Shown piece after piece: positions 63,462 through 64,000 of a stretch of DNA of 64,000 nt (position 1 is its first letter; every line of letters begins with the position of its first letter). This DNA is from Serratia sp. AKBS12 (GTDB lineage Bacteria; Pseudomonadota; Gammaproteobacteria; Enterobacterales; Enterobacteriaceae), in assembly GCF_024793895.1 (NCBI RefSeq), contig NZ_JANUSB010000015.1, positions 1,116,001 through 1,180,000 on the forward strand. The letters are read 5' to 3'. Position numbers and translations under genes: made by a program. The notes beneath the pieces were generated by a model. It saw only the letters and a program-made list of their open reading frames with translations. It did not search any database and was not told the origin of the DNA.

Positions 63462-64000
63462 TGGCGCGGCAGCCGGACACCGTTGTGCAGTCAGCGTGTC
63501 GCCGAGGCTGTAGCGCAGGCGGTTTTCCCAGGCATACAGCGCGCTGGTCAGGATCGCCTCCAGCGCCTGCGCCTGACTCAAACCAAGGTTGAACAACGGC
63601 TGCACGTTCTGCGGAGTAAATTTTTCCGGTGAGCGCGTCAGATCGGCGCTGACCTGTATCAGTGCCACACTCAACCGATCGTCCAGCCGTTGCTGCGTTT
63701 GAGCGATATCGTCAAACAACGCCAGCACCAGCTGCGGTTGCGCCACAGCAGCCGCCTGCTCGGCGGCGCAATAGCTGCTGCCATTGATGCGCGAGGTGAC
63801 CAGCGCGCTGAGTGCCTTCAAGCGCGGTGACAGACCATATCCCGTCTGGCTGATGGTATTGAACACGCCATTGCGTTCGCGCAGCGCGGCGGCGTCGTGT
63901 GCCAGCAAGCGGTAATAGGGCTCGTCACGTGCATTCGGGTGGCTTTGGTCCAGGACGTCCAGTTGTTCGGCGCCGGCCGTGGTTAAATCGACCAGCGGCA
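63453..64000 (-). CDS. yciW: Carboxymuconolactone-decarboxylase-fold protein, probable YciW (partial)
   Basis: The last 182 codons of a minus-strand gene whose start lies outside the window; the frame is open to the last base. The segment YYRLLAHDAAALRERNGVF and ALSALVTSRINGSSYCAAEQAAAVAQ is the AhpD-like (CMD) fold seen in alkylhydroperoxidase-related proteins. The usual CxxC-type redox pair is reduced to a single Cys (GSSYC, with Ser in the first place) and no following His. In E. coli rnb is followed by yciW, which is thought to encode such a protein, so synteny supports that name. It overlaps the 3' end of the LysR gene. Confidence 0.6.
   Translation of the reverse strand, partial: PLVDLTTAGAEQLDVLDQSHPNARDEPYYRLLAHDAAALRERNGVFNTISQTGYGLSPRLKALSALVTSRINGSSYCAAEQAAAVAQPQLVLALFDDIAQTQQRLDDRLSVALIQVSADLTRSPEKFTPQNVQPLFNLGLSQAQALEAILTSALYAWENRLRYSLGDTLTAQRCPAAAPLA

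Overview
The window is chromosomal DNA of an enterobacterium, most probably a Serratia (S. proteamaculans/liquefaciens/plymuthica type). The gene order follows the E. coli 27-29 min region almost gene for gene. trpG and trpD are separate genes, as known in Serratia and unlike the fused trpGD of E. coli. I see no rRNA or tRNA genes, insertion sequences, prophage or CRISPR array; this is by reading, not by a search program.

Layout. 1-7.4 kb: end of oppF, yciU, clsA, yciY, a divergent multidrug efflux/TetR pair (smvA type), yciI, queH and tonB. 7.5-11.5 kb: yciA, yciB, yciC, a YkgJ-like cysteine-cluster protein, ompW with a perfect FNR box, and a BON-domain lipoprotein. 11.5-18.4 kb: the complete trp operon on the minus strand (trpL-E-G-D-CF-B-A), with TrpR operator, a leader peptide containing Trp-Trp, and attenuator. 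18.5-34.5 kb: rnm, yciO, a Rap1a/Tai-like exported protein, rluB, btuR, yciK, sohB, yciN, topA, cysB, a gstA/HxlR-regulator pair, acnA and ribA. 34.8 kb: pgpB.

35.6-45.8 kb is the main accessory element: a DeoR-type regulator divergent from nine genes (split transketolase, SDR, periplasmic sugar-binding protein, DUF2291 lipoprotein, RbsA-like ATPase, RbsC-like permease, FGGY kinase, second SDR). It sits between pgpB and lapA, which are neighbours in E. coli. The likely logic is import of an unphosphorylated polyol or sugar, NAD(P)-dependent redox conversion to a ketose, phosphorylation, and cleavage by transketolase. The set resembles D-apiose/apulose catabolism, but no isomerase is present; two SDRs are found instead. 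The substrate is unknown and this is the best candidate for an undescribed system here.

46.1-50.2 kb returns to the conserved backbone (lapA, lapB, pyrF, yciH, osmB), with a small ribbon-helix-helix protein and a DUF1471 protein added. 50.5-56.5 kb mixes yciT with carbon-metabolism genes not expected here: a lone araD, fsaA, kdgT (with a strong KdgR-box candidate) and a CstA-family transporter. 56.7-64 kb: rnb, then ydeP, dacD and a LysR regulator, and finally the C-terminal part of a probable yciW, cut by the window end.

Most of the window is housekeeping sequence. Novelty is concentrated in the 10-kb catabolic operon and in regulatory elements between genes.
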